The notes beneath the pieces were generated by a model. It was given only the letters and a program-made list of their open reading frames with translations, was not told the origin of the DNA and did not search any database. The translations under genes were made by a program, and so were the position numbers. A DNA stretch of 64,000 nucleotides from Burkholderia ambifaria AMMD. GTDB taxonomy: Bacteria; Pseudomonadota; Gammaproteobacteria; Burkholderiales; Burkholderiaceae. Location: the NCBI RefSeq assembly GCF_000203915.1, contig NC_008390.1, positions 3,472,001-3,536,000 on the forward strand, written 5' to 3'. Positions 48,118 through 56,916 of this stretch are shown one piece after another. Position 1 is the first letter of the stretch; the number at the start of each line of letters is the position of its first letter.

Positions 48118-50715
48118 ATGTCCAAAGCTCTGATCATTGCGGAAAAGCCTTCTGTCGCGAACGACATCGCGCGCGCTTTGGGCGGCTTTACCAAGCATGA
48201 CGAATACTTCGAAAGCGACGAATTCGTCCTTTCGTCCGCGGTCGGCCACCTGCTGGAAATCGCCGCCCCGGAAGAGTACGAGGTCAAGCGCGGCAAATGG
48301 AGCTTCGCTCATCTGCCCGTCATCCCCCCGCATTTCGACCTCAACCCGATTGCAAAAAGCGAATCGCGCCTGAAGGTCCTTACCAAGCTGATGAAGCGCA
48401 AGGACGTCGACCGCCTGATCAACGCATGTGACGCGGGGCGCGAGGGCGAACTGATTTTCCGCCTGATCGTGCAGCATGCGAAGGCGAAGCAGCCGGTCCA
48501 GCGCCTGTGGCTGCAGTCGATGACGCCGCAGGCGATTCGCGACGGTTTCGCGCACCTGCGCAGCGACACCGACATGCAACCGCTCGCCGACGCCGCACGC
48601 TGCCGCTCCGAAGCCGACTGGCTCGTCGGGATCAACGGCACCCGCGCGATGACCGCGTTCAACAGCAAGGGCGGCGGCTTCTTCCTGACGACCGTCGGCC
48701 GCGTTCAGACGCCAACGCTGTCGATCGTCGTCGAACGTGAAGAGAAAATCCGCCGCTTCGTCCCGCGGGACTACTGGGAAGTGAAGGCCGCGTTCGCCTG
48801 CGCGAACGGCTTCTACGAAGGCAAGTGGTACGACCCGAAATTCAAGCGGGACGAGTTCGATCCTGAAAGGCGCGACTCCCGCCTGTGGAGCCTGCCGGCC
48901 GCCGAAACCATCGTCGCCGCATGCCGCGACCAGGTCGGCACGGTATCCGAGGAATCGAAGCCGTCGACCCAGCTGTCGCCGCTGCTGTTCGATCTGACGA
49001 GCCTGCAGCGCGAGGCGAACAGCCGCTTCGGCTTCTCCGCGAAGAATACGCTCGGCCTCGCGCAGGCGCTGTATGAAAAGCACAAGGTGCTGACGTACCC
49101 GCGTACCGACGCGCGCGCGCTGCCGGAAGACTACATTTCGACGGTGCAGTCGACGCTCGAAATGCTCAAGGAGAGCCACAACTACCTGCCGCATGCGAAG
49201 CGGGTGCTGGACCAGGGCTGGGTGAAGCCGAACAAGCGGATCTTCGACAATTCGAAGATCAGCGACCACTTCGCCATCATCCCGACGCTGCAGGCGCCGA
49301 AGTCGCTGTCCGAGCCGGAGCAGAAGCTGTACGACATGGTCGTGAAGCGCTTCCTCGCGGTGTTCTTCCCGGCGGCCGAATTCCGTGTCACGACGCGGAT
49401 CACCGAAGTCGCCGGTCATCACTTCAAGACCGAAGGCAAGGTGCTCGTCGAGCCGGGCTGGCTGCAGGTGTACGGCCGCGACGCCGAAGGCGCGGACGCG
49501 AACCTCGTGCCGGTGCAGAAGGACGAGAAGGTGAAGACGGACGAGATCGCCGCCGTGGCGCTCGTGACCAAGCCGCCCGCACGCTACTCCGAAGCGACGC
49601 TGTTGTCGGCAATGGAAGGCGCGGGCAAGCTCGTCGAGGACGACGAGCTGCGCGAGGCGATGGCCGCGAAGGGCCTCGGCACGCCGGCAACGCGCGCGGC
49701 GATCATCGAAGGCCTACTGGGCGAAAAATATCTCGTCCGTGAAGGCCGCGAGCTGATCCCGACCGCGAAGGCATTCCAGCTGATGACGCTGCTGCGCGGG
49801 CTCGGCGTGAAGGAGCTGACCGCGCCCGAGCTCACCGGCGAATGGGAATACAAGCTGTCGCAGATGGAGCGCGGCAACCTCGGCCGCGATGCGTTCATGC
49901 AGGAAATCGCCCGCATGACGCAGCAGATCGTCAAGCGCGCGAAGGAATACGATTCCGACACGATCCCCGGCGATTACGCGACGCTCCAGACGCCGTGCCC
50001 GAACTGCGGCGGCCAGGTGAAGGAAAACTACCGCCGCTTCGCGTGCACGAAGTGCGAGTTCTCGATCTCGAAGATTCCGGGCAGCCGGCAGTTCGAGATC
50101 GCGGAAGTCGAGGAACTGCTGCAGCAGAAGACCATCGGTCCGCTGTCCGGTTTCCGCAGCAAGATGGGCCGTCCGTTCTCGGCGATCCTGAAGCTCTCGT
50201 TCGACGACGAAACGAAGAACTACAAGCTCGAGTTCGACTTCGGCCAGGACCAGGGCGGCGAGGAAGGCGAGGCGCCCGACTTCTCCGAGCAGGAACCGGT
50301 CGGCGCGTGCCCGAAATGCAACGGCCGCGTGTTCGAGCACGGGATGAGCTATGTGTGCGAGCACTCGGTCGCGAATCCGAAGACCTGCGACTTCCGTTCG
50401 GGCAAGGTGATCCTGCAGCAGGAAATCACGCGCGACCAGATGGCCAAGCTGCTCGCCGACGGTCGCACGGATCTGATGCCGAACTTCAAGTCGTCGCGCA
50501 CGGGCCGCAACTTCAAGGCGTTCCTCGTGAAGCAGCCGGACGGCAAGATCGGTTTCGAGTTCGAAAAGAAGGAGCCGAAGGCTGCCGCCGCGAAGAAGAC
50601 GGCAAAATCGGCGACGAAGGATGCCGAAACCGTGACGGAAGGCGCCGACGAGAAACCGGCACCGGCCCGCAAGACCGCCGCCCGCAAGACGACGGCGCGC
50701 AAGACGGGCTCGTAA
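48118..50715 (+). CDS. topB: DNA topoisomerase III
   Basis: 865 residues. Type IA topoisomerase. N-terminal TOPRIM (IIAEKPSVA, ACDAGREGE) and active Tyr328 in VLTYPRTDARALPEDY. The core contains TTVGRVQTPTL and KPPARYSEATLLSAME. C-terminal extension: a four-Cys zinc ribbon (CPNCGG..CTKC, ~622-642), two topoisomerase C-terminal repeat units with GKIGFEF, and a Lys/Ala/Thr-rich tail ending ARKTTARKTGS. Longer than E. coli TopB (653 residues) because of these additions. A strong terminator follows 66 bases later. Confidence 0.95.
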   Translation: MSKALIIAEKPSVANDIARALGGFTKHDEYFESDEFVLSSAVGHLLEIAAPEEYEVKRGKWSFAHLPVIPPHFDLNPIAKSESRLKVLTKLMKRKDVDRLINACDAGREGELIFRLIVQHAKAKQPVQRLWLQSMTPQAIRDGFAHLRSDTDMQPLADAARCRSEADWLVGINGTRAMTAFNSKGGGFFLTTVGRVQTPTLSIVVEREEKIRRFVPRDYWEVKAAFACANGFYEGKWYDPKFKRDEFDPERRDSRLWSLPAAETIVAACRDQVGTVSEESKPSTQLSPLLFDLTSLQREANSRFGFSAKNTLGLAQALYEKHKVLTYPRTDARALPEDYISTVQSTLEMLKESHNYLPHAKRVLDQGWVKPNKRIFDNSKISDHFAIIPTLQAPKSLSEPEQKLYDMVVKRFLAVFFPAAEFRVTTRITEVAGHHFKTEGKVLVEPGWLQVYGRDAEGADANLVPVQKDEKVKTDEIAAVALVTKPPARYSEATLLSAMEGAGKLVEDDELREAMAAKGLGTPATRAAIIEGLLGEKYLVREGRELIPTAKAFQLMTLLRGLGVKELTAPELTGEWEYKLSQMERGNLGRDAFMQEIARMTQQIVKRAKEYDSDTIPGDYATLQTPCPNCGGQVKENYRRFACTKCEFSISKIPGSRQFEIAEVEELLQQKTIGPLSGFRSKMGRPFSAILKLSFDDETKNYKLEFDFGQDQGGEEGEAPDFSEQEPVGACPKCNGRVFEHGMSYVCEHSVANPKTCDFRSGKVILQQEITRDQMAKLLADGRTDLMPNFKSSRTGRNFKAFLVKQPDGKIGFEFEKKEPKAAAAKKTAKSATKDAETVTEGADEKPAPARKTAARKTTARKTGS

Positions 50716-50780
50716 CGACCCCACCGCCGGGGGGCTCCCCCCGGCGCATTGCACGCCGGTCAGCCGGTCAAACGGCGATA

Positions 50781-50816
50781 AAAAAACGCGGATCGATCGC
50801 TCGATCCGCGTTTTTT
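50781..50816. terminator. Bidirectional terminator between topB and LysR gene
   Basis: AAAAAACGCGGATCGA / TCGATCCGCGTTTTTT with a 4-base loop, a perfect 16-bp palindrome with A and T runs. It can serve both converging genes. Confidence 0.95.
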
Positions 50817-50855
50817 CTTTGGCGCCGGCCGCGTCGGTGCGCGGCCGCCGCGCCG

Positions 50856-51905
50856 TTACAGCGGCGACGGCACCGCGACGCGCGGGCGCGCCGAGCGCGC
50901 GACGCGCGGCTGCAGGTTCGGGTCGGTCGATTCGGGCTGCTCGGCACGCATCTCGACGCCGATCGGCGCCGGCATCGCACTCTGTGCGGCCCATTGTTCG
51001 CCAATCACCGCGTCGGTCGCGTGGCTGAAATATTCGACGAGGTGGTCGATGAACGTGCGCACCTTCGCGGGCAGATGGCGCCGGCTCGGGTATGCAATGT
51101 TGATCTCGACCTGCGGCAGCCGGAAATCCGGCAGCAACCGCACCAGCGCGCCGCGTGCGATGTCGCCGCCGATCAGGTAGCTCGGCAGGATCGCGACGCC
51201 CATCCCGAGCAGCGCGAACTGGCGCAGCATCGCGGTGTTGTTCGCGACGATCACGTTGGTCGGGCGCACGCGCACTTCGCCATCGGGCCCCGTGAACACA
51301 CGCTCGTCGCCCCAGTATTCGGTCGGCAGGCTCAGCGCCGGGTGCTCGGCGAGTTGTTCCGGATGAGTCGGCACGCCATGCTTTTCCAGATAGCTCGGCG
51401 TCGCGCACACGGTCATGCAGCCCGTGGTCAGGCGCCGCGTGACGATGCTCGCGCTGCGCATCTGGCGCGTGACGACGATGCCGACGTCGAAACCTTCCTC
51501 GACGAGATCGACCTGGCGGTCGACCAGCGTCAGATCCGGCACGACTTTCGGGAAATTCTCCGTGTACGACTGCAGGACGGGGGCGAGGTTATGCAGGCCG
51601 AACACGACCGGCGCGACGATGCGCAACGTGCCGACCGGCTCGTGATTGCGCGCGACGACCATCTGTTCGACATCCTCGAGCTCATCGAGAATCTGGCGCG
51701 CCCGCTCCAGATAGACCTGGCCCGACTCCGTCAGCGAAAGGCTGCGGGTGGTGCGGTTCAGCAACCGTGTGCCGAGGCGGCCCTCCAGATCGGCGACGTG
51801 ACGCGTCGCGACCGCGTTGGAGATATCCATAGCACTCGCGGCCCGCGCGAAACTGCCGAGATCCGCAACCTTGACGAACACGCGCATCGACTGCAAATGA
51901 TCCAT
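50856..51905 (-). CDS. LysR-family transcriptional regulator
   Basis: 349 residues. N-terminal winged helix (MDHLQSMRVFVKVADLGSFARAASAMDISNAVATRHVADLEGRLGTRLL is its start, residues 1-48 in outline) and a periplasmic-binding-like effector domain (~90-295). The last ~45 residues are an Arg/Pro/Ser-rich tail beyond the usual ~300-residue LysR length. Its promoter faces a D-2-hydroxyacid dehydrogenase gene across 430 bases, with nested inverted repeats close to its own start. That gene is the likely target; inducer unknown. Confidence 0.92.
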   Translation of the reverse strand: MDHLQSMRVFVKVADLGSFARAASAMDISNAVATRHVADLEGRLGTRLLNRTTRSLSLTESGQVYLERARQILDELEDVEQMVVARNHEPVGTLRIVAPVVFGLHNLAPVLQSYTENFPKVVPDLTLVDRQVDLVEEGFDVGIVVTRQMRSASIVTRRLTTGCMTVCATPSYLEKHGVPTHPEQLAEHPALSLPTEYWGDERVFTGPDGEVRVRPTNVIVANNTAMLRQFALLGMGVAILPSYLIGGDIARGALVRLLPDFRLPQVEINIAYPSRRHLPAKVRTFIDHLVEYFSHATDAVIGEQWAAQSAMPAPIGVEMRAEQPESTDPNLQPRVARSARPRVAVPSPL

Positions 51906-52335
51906 AAACGACTCCTGCCGCTGTTACAACTTCAAAAAGTTGAAGCCTATGCGTAATTCTCCTACGACAACGGAAATGATGCAGAGTTGCTCAACAAGGT
52001 GGCCGTTGACGATAAAAATAGTCAAAAATCCTCACTCATCGCGAACGGATGATCCAATTATTCTGATCGAAGCAACAATTGGGTGAACCTCGGCGGGTAA
52101 ACGGTCGAATCAGAAAGGACGTATTTGGTGCGACACAACAGCGCACCCCGGCTCCTGACACGGGAGCGGCGCCGCATCAGGCGGGCGCGATTGCGGCGGA
52201 GCGTAACAACCTGTTAAAAAGACACCACGACGGACACCGACGTAGCATCATGTCGGCCCCGGCCGGGCGGGACGGGTGCGCCACACGTGCGCCGCCGCCA
52301 CCGCCGCCGCTTTCAACGCGCGACTCCCGCTGATC
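51906..52335. other. Divergent LysR / dehydrogenase intergenic region
   Basis: 430 bases without a supported gene. The LysR-proximal part (~51906-52080) is AT-rich and holds the inverted repeats at 51927..51945. The part before the dehydrogenase is GC-rich, with a Pro/Arg pseudo-reading frame that I do not believe is coding. Confidence 0.5.
51927..51945. promoter_or_regulatory. Nested inverted repeats, candidate LysR operator
   Basis: CAACTT-N4-AAGTTG (51927..51942) and CTTCAA-N4-TTGAAG (51930..51945) overlap with a three-base shift, forming two alternative perfect 6-bp dyads. The site is 22 bases upstream of the LysR start codon, a normal place for autoregulation. Confidence 0.4.
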
Positions 52336-53349
52336 ATGAAAATTGCCATTCTCGACGACTACCAGGACGCCGTCCGCAAGCTGAACTGCTTCGAGATGCT
52401 CGCCGAGCACGACGTGAAGGTCTTCAACAACACGGTGCGCGGCCTGGGGCAGCTCGCGAGCCGTCTCGCGGAAGTCGAGGCGCTCGTGCTGATTCGCGAG
52501 CGCACGCCGATTTCGTCGCAACTGCTCGCCAAGCTGCCGAACCTGCGCATGATCAGCCAGACCGGCCGCATCTCGACCCACATCGACCTCGAAGCGTGTA
52601 CCGACCGCGGCATCGCGGTGCTCGAAGGCACGGGTTCGCCAGTCGCGCCGGCCGAACTGACCTGGGCACTCGTGATGGCCGCCCAGCGCCGCATTCCGCA
52701 ATACGTCGCAAACCTGAAGCAGGGTGCGTGGCAGCAGTCGGGCCTGAAGACGTCGGCCATGCCGCCGAACTTCGGCCTGGGCCAGGTGCTGCGCGGCCAG
52801 ACGCTCGGCATCTGGGGCTACGGCAAGATCGGCCGGCTGGTCGCCGGCTATGGCAAGGCGTTCGGGATGAACGTGCTGATCTGGGGCCGCGAGCATTCAC
52901 TCGAGGCCGCGCGCGCCGACGGCTACACGGCCGCCGAGAGCCGCGAAGCGCTGTTCGAGCAGAGCGACGTGCTGTCGCTGCACTTGCGCATGCACGACGA
53001 CACGCGCGGGATCGTCAAGCAGGAAGACCTGATGCGGATGAAGCCGACGTCGCTGCTCGTCAACACGAGCCGCGCGGAGCTGCTCGAGGAAAACGCGCTC
53101 GTCAACGCGCTGTCGCACAACCGTCCGGGGATGGTCGCGATCGACGTGTTCGAAAGCGAGCCGATCCTGCAAGGCTACAGCCTGCTGCGGATGGAAAACG
53201 TGATCTGCACGCCGCACATCGGCTACGTCGAACGCGAAAGCTACGAGCTCTATTTCAGCGCGGCTTTCCGGAACATCCTCGCGTTCGACCAGGGCGACAT
53301 GTCGAGCGTGGTCAACCCGGAAGCACTGACGCCGCGCCGCGTGCGCTGA
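52336..53349 (+). CDS. D-2-hydroxyacid dehydrogenase family protein
   Basis: 337 residues from ATG 52336. NAD-dependent oxidoreductase of the phosphoglycerate/formate dehydrogenase class. Rossmann motif GIWGYGKIGRLVAGYG (~160-175), catalytic Arg in VNTSRAELLE (~237), Glu in DVFESEP (~266) and His in CTPHIGYVE (~291) are all present. Substrate not determined; phosphoglycerate-type and glyoxylate-type members look alike here. Divergent from a LysR regulator that probably controls it. Confidence 0.92.
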   Translation: MKIAILDDYQDAVRKLNCFEMLAEHDVKVFNNTVRGLGQLASRLAEVEALVLIRERTPISSQLLAKLPNLRMISQTGRISTHIDLEACTDRGIAVLEGTGSPVAPAELTWALVMAAQRRIPQYVANLKQGAWQQSGLKTSAMPPNFGLGQVLRGQTLGIWGYGKIGRLVAGYGKAFGMNVLIWGREHSLEAARADGYTAAESREALFEQSDVLSLHLRMHDDTRGIVKQEDLMRMKPTSLLVNTSRAELLEENALVNALSHNRPGMVAIDVFESEPILQGYSLLRMENVICTPHIGYVERESYELYFSAAFRNILAFDQGDMSSVVNPEALTPRRVR

Positions 53350-53398
53350 CCGGCGCGGGCCGCGCCCGCCGCGCGGCCCCGGTTCTCCCTTCCCGCCT

Positions 53399-54265
53399 TC
53401 AGGCGGCCACGCGGCCGCCTGTCATCGCGTCGACGCGCGTGAGGAAATGCTCGCCGTCGCGCCGCCCGAGGTCGTACGCATGCCGCATCTGCGACGGACT
53501 CGTGTAATCCCAGCTCGAAATCGGCACCTTGCTCGACGGTTGTACATAGAGCCGCCGCTGCTCGCCGTGCGCGACCGTAAACATCTGCGGGCGCGGATAC
53601 AGCCGCGTGACGAGCACCAGCACGTCGCCCGGCGACGGGTCGAGCGCGCCGACCGGCACGTTGTCGACCATGCCGCCGTCGAGCACCGGCCGGCCGCCGC
53701 GCCGCAGCACCGGCGTGAACGGTGGCGTGCACGACGACTGCAGGATCAGGTCGGCGAGTTCGTCGACGCTCGTGCAGGCCTGCGCGCGCACGAATTCGGG
53801 CCGGAAGCCGAGCGTGCGCCCGAGCGTCGGGTGTAGCGTCTTGCGCACGTACTTTTCGATGTTGTACGCGACGAGGCCCGCGGCGACCGCGCTGCGCGCG
53901 CCGAGCCAGCGCGGCACGTGCGACACGCCGATGCGGATTTCCGGTGCGTCGGCGAGTTGCGCGAACGGCTCGCCGTAGATGTCGAGCAGCGCCTGGCGGT
54001 AGATCCGGTAATGCGGAAACACGGGCTCGCGCCCGAACAGGTTGCCCCAGTACGCGTTCTTGCGGTTGTGGCGCAGCGCGTCCTCGTAATAGCGCATCAC
54101 CCACGCGGCGTCGCGCGTATACAACATGCAAGCGGTCGCCGCGCCGGCCGAAATGCCGGCGATCACGCGCGGGCGCAAGCCGAGCGCCGGCTGCGCGACG
54201 TCCCAGAAGCCGGCCTGCCACCAGCAGCGATTGCCACCTCCCGCGAAGACGATCTGGTCGAACAT
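53399..54265 (-). CDS. Patatin-like phospholipase
   Basis: 288 residues. Ser-Asp dyad lipase: oxyanion loop FAGGGNRCWWQAG (~8-20), nucleophile GISAGAA (~38-44) and catalytic Asp in LDGGMVDNVP (~196-204). No signal peptide, so the substrate is probably an intracellular or translocated lipid. Follows the PaaI thioesterase gene by 8 bases on the same strand, suggesting co-transcription and a shared lipid or acyl-CoA theme. Confidence 0.92.
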   Translation of the reverse strand: MFDQIVFAGGGNRCWWQAGFWDVAQPALGLRPRVIAGISAGAATACMLYTRDAAWVMRYYEDALRHNRKNAYWGNLFGREPVFPHYRIYRQALLDIYGEPFAQLADAPEIRIGVSHVPRWLGARSAVAAGLVAYNIEKYVRKTLHPTLGRTLGFRPEFVRAQACTSVDELADLILQSSCTPPFTPVLRRGGRPVLDGGMVDNVPVGALDPSPGDVLVLVTRLYPRPQMFTVAHGEQRRLYVQPSSKVPISSWDYTSPSQMRHAYDLGRRDGEHFLTRVDAMTGGRVAA

Positions 54266-54273
54266 CGCGCCGC

Positions 54274-54678
54274 TCAGCTGACGAGCGCGTAGGTCGACGT
54301 CGCGTGAACGGCCATCTTGCCGTCCTCGTCGAACAGTTCGACTTCGCCGAATACCAGGTTGCGGCCCATCCGCAGCACGCGCGCGGTGACGAGCACGTCG
54401 CCCTTGCGCACCGGACGCATGAAGTTCGTGTTCAGCGATACGGTCGTCATCGGCCGGAATTCACCGAGCGAGACCGAGATCGCGACCACCATCGCGGTGT
54501 CGGCGGCGGCCGTGAACACCTGGCCGCAGATGATGCCGCCCGAATGACGGAATTCGCCGGAAAACGGCAGACGCATCGTCACGCTGTCGTCGCCGATCGA
54601 TACGGGGACCAGACCGAGCGAGCGGACCCACGGGGCCAGCAGGCGATCCAGCAATTCGCGGACTGCGTTTTCGTCCAT
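54274..54678 (-). CDS. PaaI-family hotdog thioesterase
   Basis: 134 residues from ATG 54678; the open frame extends 13 codons upstream without family features. Hotdog fold with GGIICGQVFTAAADTAMVVA (~48-67), where the Asp of AADTAM is the usual catalytic acid, and TVSLNTNFMRPVRKGDVLV. It hydrolyses acyl- or phenylacyl-CoA. Forms a two-gene unit with the patatin-like lipase. Confidence 0.9.
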   Translation of the reverse strand: MDENAVRELLDRLLAPWVRSLGLVPVSIGDDSVTMRLPFSGEFRHSGGIICGQVFTAAADTAMVVAISVSLGEFRPMTTVSLNTNFMRPVRKGDVLVTARVLRMGRNLVFGEVELFDEDGKMAVHATSTYALVS

Positions 54679-54827
54679 CTTCGAATGTCCAGAAAACGTT
54701 GCGCGACCGCCGCGCAACAGGTGTGGACGTCATCATACCGGGAGCGCGCCAACTGCGATCGCTCGCCGCCGCACGGACGGCCGCGGTCGAGGTGACGAAA
54801 TATTTTCAGGAAATTCGCAGAAAGGTG

Positions 54828-54856
54828 TTGCAAAGACCGAAATACCCGTGCATAAT
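54828..54856 (+). promoter_or_regulatory. tRNA-Lys promoter
   Basis: TTGCAA (54828..54833), 17-base spacer, CATAAT (54851..54856): a near-consensus sigma-70 promoter. It ends 13 bases before the tRNA 5' end. Confidence 0.8.
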
Positions 54857-54869
54857 CTTTCTTCTGTTG

Positions 54870-54945
54870 GGGGCGTTAGCTCAGTTGGTAGAGCAGCGGA
54901 CTCTTAATCCGTAGGTCGAGTGTTCGAGTCACTCACGCCCCACCA
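54870..54945 (+). tRNA. tRNA-Lys (anticodon CUU)
   Basis: 76 bases with encoded CCA. Acceptor GGGGCGT / ACGCCCC fully paired; anticodon loop CTCTTAA gives CTT in DNA; T loop TTCGAGT. The anticodon stem has one G-T pair at its top. Confidence 0.96.
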
Positions 54946-54954
54946 GGAATTCCG

Positions 54955-54987
54955 AAGCCCGGTTAGCGAAAGCTAACCGGGCTTTTT
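54955..54987 (+). terminator. Intrinsic terminator after tRNA-Lys
   Basis: AAGCCCGGTTAGC / GCTAACCGGGCTT, a 13-bp stem with a GAAA tetraloop, followed by a T run. It begins 9 bases after the tRNA end. Confidence 0.94.
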
Positions 54988-55275
54988 CCATTTCCGGCGC
55001 CGCCCGGCTCTCCCGCAGCACGGCATGCGCATACATACATGCCCCGCTCCCGCGCTTTCCCGCTAGAATCATCCGACAAATATCACACAACCGGCCGGTG
55101 ATCGCCGTATCGCCGCCGGCACTGAGAGAGCATGGGACGTCGAACATGGAATCATGTGAGCGAGACGCGACCATTCAGAGGCCATGGTCACGCCGATATC
55201 GGTGCGCACGTCGAGTCGCACCCTCCACCCGATCGCATCCGGATGCATCACACGACGCACGAAGCGAAGCCGGTC
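54988..55275. other. Region between tRNA-Lys terminator and DUF3592 gene
   Basis: About 290 bases with no separate gene. In-frame ATGs at 55132 and 55243 could extend the downstream protein, but the extra residues are His/Arg/Pro-rich and do not look like a membrane protein N-terminus. No promoter is convincing. Confidence 0.4.
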
Positions 55276-56181
55276 ATGCTGCGTAAGGACGCACTCGTCG
55301 CGTTCGCGCTCGGCATTGCGCTGCTCGTGGCCGCGGCCGCGCTCGCCGTCACCGCGGGCGGTGCGGCCGGCCATCTGGTCCGCGCGCCGGGCACGGTCGT
55401 GCGCATCGTGCAGGACAGCGACGCGATGCGTGCATATCGCCCGATCGTCGCCTATCTCGCGAACGACGGCCGGCGCCGCGAAGTCGCCGGCAATACCGCG
55501 TCGATGGTGCCGGCTTACGACATCGGCGAAAGCGTCGACGTCCTGGTCGACCCCGACCATCCGAACCGTCCCGCGCTGATCGACGATTTCGCGCAACGCT
55601 GGTTTCCCGTCGCGGTGCCCGCCCTGCTCGCGCTCGCGTCGCTTGCGATCGGCAGCCTGTTGTACGTGAACGAGCGCCGCAGCCGGCAAGCCGACGCGTT
55701 TTCCGCACCGGCCGACCGCAAGACGATCCGGCGCCGCTGGAACATCGCGATCGTGCTGATCCCGATCGCGATCGGCACCGGTTTCCTGGCCGGCGCCGGC
55801 GCTGTCGGGCTGCGCCAGTGGCAGATCGACCGCCATTACGCGCGCTCGACCGGCCATGTCGTCGAGATCGCCGAAACGGCCCACTCGCCGCCCGCCCGCA
55901 CGTCGCTCTACTCGGTGAGCATCGCGTTCAAGACCGACAGCGGCCGCCAGGTCACGTTCGCGCAAGGCTCGGCGTCATCGAATCCCGGGCTGTACGAAGG
56001 CGAGATCGTCGACGTGCTGTACGACCCCGTCACGCCCGAGCGCGCGCTCGTCGACCGGTTCTGGGACCGGTGGGCGCTCACGGCGATCCTGTTCGCGATC
56101 GGCGCGCCGTTCCTGGTGGCAGGGTTGTTCATTGCCGGCACCCTATGGCCCGATCATCGGCCGCACGAAATCCCCGAATGA
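55276..56181 (+). CDS. DUF3592-type membrane protein
   Basis: 301 residues from the ATG at 55276, which places the first membrane helix (~8-28) at the N-terminus; earlier in-frame starts exist at 55243 and 55132. Architecture is duplicated: helix, extracytoplasmic beta-rich segment, helix (~112-132), then helix (~158-180), a second beta-rich segment, and a final helix (~270-292). Each extracytoplasmic half has the DUF3592 pattern of a conversion strand (GTVVRIVQ, GHVVEIAE), a YRPIVAY/YSVSIAF strand and a VDVLVDPDHP/VDVLYDPVTP loop. Function of the family is unknown. Confidence 0.8.
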   Translation: MLRKDALVAFALGIALLVAAAALAVTAGGAAGHLVRAPGTVVRIVQDSDAMRAYRPIVAYLANDGRRREVAGNTASMVPAYDIGESVDVLVDPDHPNRPALIDDFAQRWFPVAVPALLALASLAIGSLLYVNERRSRQADAFSAPADRKTIRRRWNIAIVLIPIAIGTGFLAGAGAVGLRQWQIDRHYARSTGHVVEIAETAHSPPARTSLYSVSIAFKTDSGRQVTFAQGSASSNPGLYEGEIVDVLYDPVTPERALVDRFWDRWALTAILFAIGAPFLVAGLFIAGTLWPDHRPHEIPE

Positions 56182-56220
56182 CGCACGGCGAACCGGGGCC
56201 GCGACGCCGCTGCCCCCGCC

Positions 56221-56835
56221 TCACCGCTCCCTGAACGCCTCCACCTTCGCGCGGTTCCCGCACGTACGCATGTCGCACCAGCGTCGCCCGACGCCGCGGC
56301 CGCGATCGACGAAGAACCACGTACAGCGGCCGCACTGCCGCACGCGCGCGAAATCGTCACCGCGCAGCAGATGCTCGAACCCGAGCGCGGCCGCGTCGAT
56401 CCAGCGCGACGCGGCGCGCGCATCGGGGCGCCACGCGAAGCGGCCGTCGACGGCCTCGAACGTGCTGCGCCCGATCGCATCGCGAATCGCCACGGCGAGC
56501 CGGTCCGCCGCTCGCGCGCCGGGGCTGCCGCCGTCGCCGGCCGTCAGGTACGCGAGCGCCGCATACGCATCCTCCCGAAAGCCGTGCAGCGCAGCCAGCT
56601 CGTCGGCGCCGTCCTGCCGAGGATGACGCAGGAACCGCGTCAGGTCGGCCGCCGCCAGCAACCCGGATTTCGCCGCCCACGCACGGACGGCCGGCCAGTC
56701 GGCGAGCTTGTCCTCGTCGCGCGTCTTGCCCGTGTCGGCCACCGTATTCAGGAAGTCGAGCGCCGGATGGCCGCCGACGAAATCGGCCGCGCTCCATGCG
56801 TGCGCCTGTCGCGCAGGCTCGTATCGAGTAACCAT
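56221..56835 (-). CDS. ABATE/CGNR zinc-finger regulator
   Basis: 204 residues. The N-terminal ABATE-type helical domain includes GGHPALDFLNTVADTG (~21-36). The C-terminal treble-clef CGNR finger has CGRCTWFFVDRGRGVGRRWCDMRTCGNRAKV (~168-198 in outline) with four cysteines and the name-giving CGNR. Family members are thought to be stress-responsive transcription factors. Divergent from an alpha/beta hydrolase across 81 bases holding repeated TAACC motifs, the likely target and binding site. Confidence 0.93.
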   Translation of the reverse strand: MVTRYEPARQAHAWSAADFVGGHPALDFLNTVADTGKTRDEDKLADWPAVRAWAAKSGLLAAADLTRFLRHPRQDGADELAALHGFREDAYAALAYLTAGDGGSPGARAADRLAVAIRDAIGRSTFEAVDGRFAWRPDARAASRWIDAAALGFEHLLRGDDFARVRQCGRCTWFFVDRGRGVGRRWCDMRTCGNRAKVEAFRER

Positions 56836-56902
56836 TTATTTGCACCTATCGGTTTCATATCCGGACGAACCGGCGTAACCTGTTAACCACCAATATAGGT
56901 TA
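56829..56902. promoter_or_regulatory. Repeated TAACC motifs in divergent region
   Basis: TAACC occurs at 56829 (touching the CGNR start codon), 56876 and 56884. A reverse copy, AGGTTA, is at 56897..56902; with TAACCT at 56876..56881 it forms a dyad with centre ~56889. Such clustering between a regulator and its divergent neighbour suggests an operator. Confidence 0.45.
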
Positions 56903-56916
56903 GCACGGAGGTACCG

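Noticed and set aside
49842..51956. 704-residue plus-strand frame overlapping the end of topB and the LysR gene
   Set aside because: Crosses a perfect bidirectional terminator and two well-supported genes; no homology-like features.
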